This document shows positions 62,279 to 64,000 of a stretch of 64,000 bases of DNA, one piece after another. The notes beneath the pieces are model-generated. The model worked only from the letters and a program-made list of their open reading frames with translations, was not told the DNA's origin and did not search any database. The DNA comes from Actimicrobium sp035984655 (GTDB lineage: Bacteria; Pseudomonadota; Gammaproteobacteria; Burkholderiales; Burkholderiaceae_D): assembly GCF_035984655.1 (NCBI RefSeq), contig NZ_JAXCHT010000004.1, positions 124,001-188,000 on the forward strand, in the 5' to 3' direction. The position numbers and the translations under genes are program-made. Position 1 is the stretch's first letter. Each line of letters starts with the position of its first letter.

Positions 62279-62938
62279 ATGAACCGAGTTTTCTATCCCG
62301 TATTGAAGTCACTGTGTGTCGCGGCATTGACGTTTGCTTCGATGGCGCATGCCGCTGAAGAAGCCAAGCCAGCCAAAGCCGATCTGGCGAAAGGCGAAGC
62401 GCTTTTTACCAATGGCGATCCGACTCGCAACATCACGGCATGCGTAGCCTGTCATGGCGCGGCAGGAAACTCCGCAATCGCGCAGAATCCGAAGCTGGCC
62501 GGTCAGCACGAGGCCTATCTGGCCAAGCAGCTTAACAATTTCAAGGGGCCGGATCGCAACAACGCGATCATGACCACGATTGCCAAGGCATTGACGGCCG
62601 ATGAAGTCAAAAACATCGCTGCCTATCTCAATGCACAGCCTGCCAAGCAGGGCGCGGCGAAGAACAAGGACATCGTCGAACTCGGCAAGAAGATTTACCG
62701 CGGCGGAATCGCCGAGAAGAACGTGCCGGCATGCGCTGCCTGTCACGGTCCGAACGGTGCCGGCATCCCGGCGCAGTTTGCTCGATTGAGTGGGCAACAC
62801 CAGGAATATACCGTGGCACAGTTGACCAATTTCCGTAGCGGCGCGCGCAAGAACAGCGTCCAGATGACGGCTATTGCAAAACGGTTGTCTGACGACGAAA
62901 TGCAGGCTGTCGCCGACTACATCGCCGGCCTCAAATAA
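62279..62938 (+). CDS. Dihaem cytochrome c4
   Basis: A 219-residue periplasmic electron carrier with two similar haem domains. Signal peptide 1-25 ends in MAHA. Haem sites are CVACH (55-59) and CAACH (152-156); the Met axial ligands are probably Met98 (NAIMTTIA) and Met196 (SVQMTAIA), in equivalent positions of the repeat. Such proteins feed terminal oxidases. AGGGTG precedes the ATG. It diverges from engB, 174 bp between starts. Confidence 0.94.
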   Translation: MNRVFYPVLKSLCVAALTFASMAHAAEEAKPAKADLAKGEALFTNGDPTRNITACVACHGAAGNSAIAQNPKLAGQHEAYLAKQLNNFKGPDRNNAIMTTIAKALTADEVKNIAAYLNAQPAKQGAAKNKDIVELGKKIYRGGIAEKNVPACAACHGPNGAGIPAQFARLSGQHQEYTVAQLTNFRSGARKNSVQMTAIAKRLSDDEMQAVADYIAGLK

Positions 62939-62966
62939 CGCCGCATCGGAACGTGAATTGAACGAG

Positions 62967-62990
62967 AGGGTGGCTGCGGCCACCCTTTTT
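62967..62990 (+). terminator. Terminator after cytochrome c4
   Basis: AGGGTGGC (62967-62974) pairs with GCCACCCT (62979-62986), loop TGCG, followed by TTTT. Confidence 0.88.
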
Positions 62991-63017
62991 GCATGTTGAG
63001 AATAACCAGGCCTGACC

Positions 63018-63620
63018 ATGACGGATCATTTGCTAACGCCAGACAATGTTGATTCGACGCGCCGGCGTGTTGCGGTGCGTTTGCTGGGATGGGTTGGCTG
63101 GAAGGTAAGGTTTGCACCGCTACCGGGGCCGCGCGGGTTGATCATCGTGTATCCGCACACCTCGAACTGGGATTTTCCGATCGGCTTGCTGGCCAAGTGG
63201 GCGATTGGCCTGCCGCTGCACTGGATCGGCAAGGCATCGCTGTTTACCGGGCCCGTTGGCAGGTTGTTCGCACCGATATTGCGGGCCTGGGGTGGCGAGC
63301 CGATCGAGCGCGGCGCCGCAAGCGGAAGCATTGAACGGCTGGCCCGGCGCATCCAGGCAGCGCCGTGGTACTGGTTGGCGCTGGCGCCGGAGGGCACGCG
63401 CCAATATCGGGATCACTGGCGCAGTGGGTTTTATCACCTTGCGCTGACGGCTGAATTGCCGATCCTCGCCGTGAGCATCGATTACGCGACGCGCACTGTC
63501 TTTGCCACCACCGTATTGCAACTGTCGGGCAACGCTGAAACCGATCGCCGCATGGTGGCCGATGCATATCGCGGGCGTCATGGCCATCGACGCGAATGCG
63601 AATCACCGATCAGCTGGTGA
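63018..63620 (+). CDS. PlsC-like acyltransferase
   Basis: A 200-residue glycerolipid acyltransferase-type protein. The catalytic HxxxxD motif is His47-Asp52 (HTSNWD) and the phosphate-binding motif APEGTR is at 123-128. It is shorter than PlsC (about 240) and lacks a clear N-terminal membrane helix, which fits a soluble or peripheral subclass often found in betaproteobacteria. The acceptor is unknown. It follows the cytochrome c4 terminator and converges with lysA, 9 bp apart. Confidence 0.85.
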   Translation: MTDHLLTPDNVDSTRRRVAVRLLGWVGWKVRFAPLPGPRGLIIVYPHTSNWDFPIGLLAKWAIGLPLHWIGKASLFTGPVGRLFAPILRAWGGEPIERGAASGSIERLARRIQAAPWYWLALAPEGTRQYRDHWRSGFYHLALTAELPILAVSIDYATRTVFATTVLQLSGNAETDRRMVADAYRGRHGHRRECESPISW

Positions 63621-63629
63621 TCCGCGCGC

Positions 63630-64000
63630 TCAGGAAATGATTTTTTCCAGCGCGAACAACTGCTCTGGAAGTTCGCGCTCCCGGATCAGGTGGCTGACGT
63701 TTCCGTCCACCAGGACTTCAACTGCCCGTCCGCGCGTGTTGTAGTTCGATGCCATCGTCATGCCATAGGCACCCGCCGACATGATGGCCAGCAGGTCACC
63801 TTCTTCGACGCACAGTGCCCGTGAACGTGCCAGCCAGTCGCCGGATTCACACACCGGGCCGACCACGTCGTACGTTGCCGTAGTGCCCGAACGCGGCAGC
63901 ACTGCCTCGACCCCGTGCCATGCCTGATACATCGCCGGGCGCATCAGATCATTCATGGCGGCGTCGACGATGGCGAAATTCTTTTCACTGCCTGGTTTCA
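63630..64000 (-). CDS. lysA: Diaminopimelate decarboxylase, C-terminal part (cut by window edge)
   Basis: The last 122 codons of a PLP enzyme making lysine from meso-diaminopimelate. KNFAIVDAAMNDLMRPAMYQAWH is the dimer-interface region, GPVCESGDWLA contains the Cys that contributes to the partner active site, and GAYGMTMASNYNTRGRAVEVLV is the typical end. The PLP lysine lies outside the window. Ornithine decarboxylase-type relatives are excluded by CESGDWLA plus the DAAMNDLMRPA segment. Confidence 0.95.
   Translation of the reverse strand, partial: KPGSEKNFAIVDAAMNDLMRPAMYQAWHGVEAVLPRSGTTATYDVVGPVCESGDWLARSRALCVEEGDLLAIMSAGAYGMTMASNYNTRGRAVEVLVDGNVSHLIRERELPEQLFALEKIIS

Overview
The window is an ordinary bacterial chromosome segment from a betaproteobacterium, most likely Burkholderiales and probably near Oxalobacteraceae. 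The evidence is the gene order tRNA-Tyr/Gly/Thr-tuf-tRNA-Trp-secE-nusG-rplKAJL-rpoBC-rpsL-rpsG-fusA-tuf-S10-spc-alpha, a 1368-residue RpoB, S3 with a long basic tail, DUF2905, DUF4337, DUF6279 and DUF6600 proteins, a dihaem cytochrome c4 and the hemB-engB junction. The taxon is an inference from protein character and synteny; no database search was possible. There is no phage, insertion sequence or CRISPR array.

Left flank (1-21 kb), mixed strands. A cut-off OmpR-type response regulator, an ElaA-like acetyltransferase and a DUF4337 membrane protein lead away from a large dihaem cytochrome c peroxidase-like protein. Next come a minus-strand run glmU-glmS-serine hydrolase-cfa (UDP-GlcNAc supply and membrane lipid modification), a DUF6279 lipoprotein, and a FecR/DUF6600 protein with a repetitive Pro-rich tail. 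A folate/tRNA-modification cluster follows (PTR1-like SDR, folB, ttcA), divergent from a MidA-like methyltransferase and a DUF2905 protein. Then there is a 566-bp gap without a gene, a receiver-TPR protein with a substituted phospho-acceptor, an unrecognised 151-residue protein and a class I glutamine amidotransferase-like hydrolase.

Centre (21.2-55 kb), all plus strand: the translation/transcription superblock. A consensus promoter drives tRNA-Tyr, tRNA-Gly, tRNA-Thr and tufB; after a terminator come tRNA-Trp, secE, nusG, rplK, rplA, rplJ, rplL, rpoB and rpoC. rpoC ends in a strong terminator and a near-consensus promoter starts the str operon (rpsL, rpsG, fusA, tufA), followed by rpsJ, the S10 block, the spc block with secY, infA and rpmJ, and the alpha block ending in rpoA-rplQ and a terminator. 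The two tuf genes differ at only eight synonymous sites. Hairpins sit at many of the wider gene junctions, including every junction of the alpha block.

Right flank (55-64 kb): dsbD and a 1-Cys peroxiredoxin on the plus strand; corA-like, sterol desaturase-like and hemB genes on the minus strand; engB on the minus strand; cytochrome c4 and an acyltransferase on the plus strand; and the 3' part of lysA on the minus strand. Between hemB and engB the plus strand encodes what looks like a small RNA of about 120 nt with a CU-rich anti-Shine-Dalgarno loop and a perfect terminator. It occupies the same position relative to engB as Spot 42 does in enterobacteria. This is the most interesting non-coding element seen.
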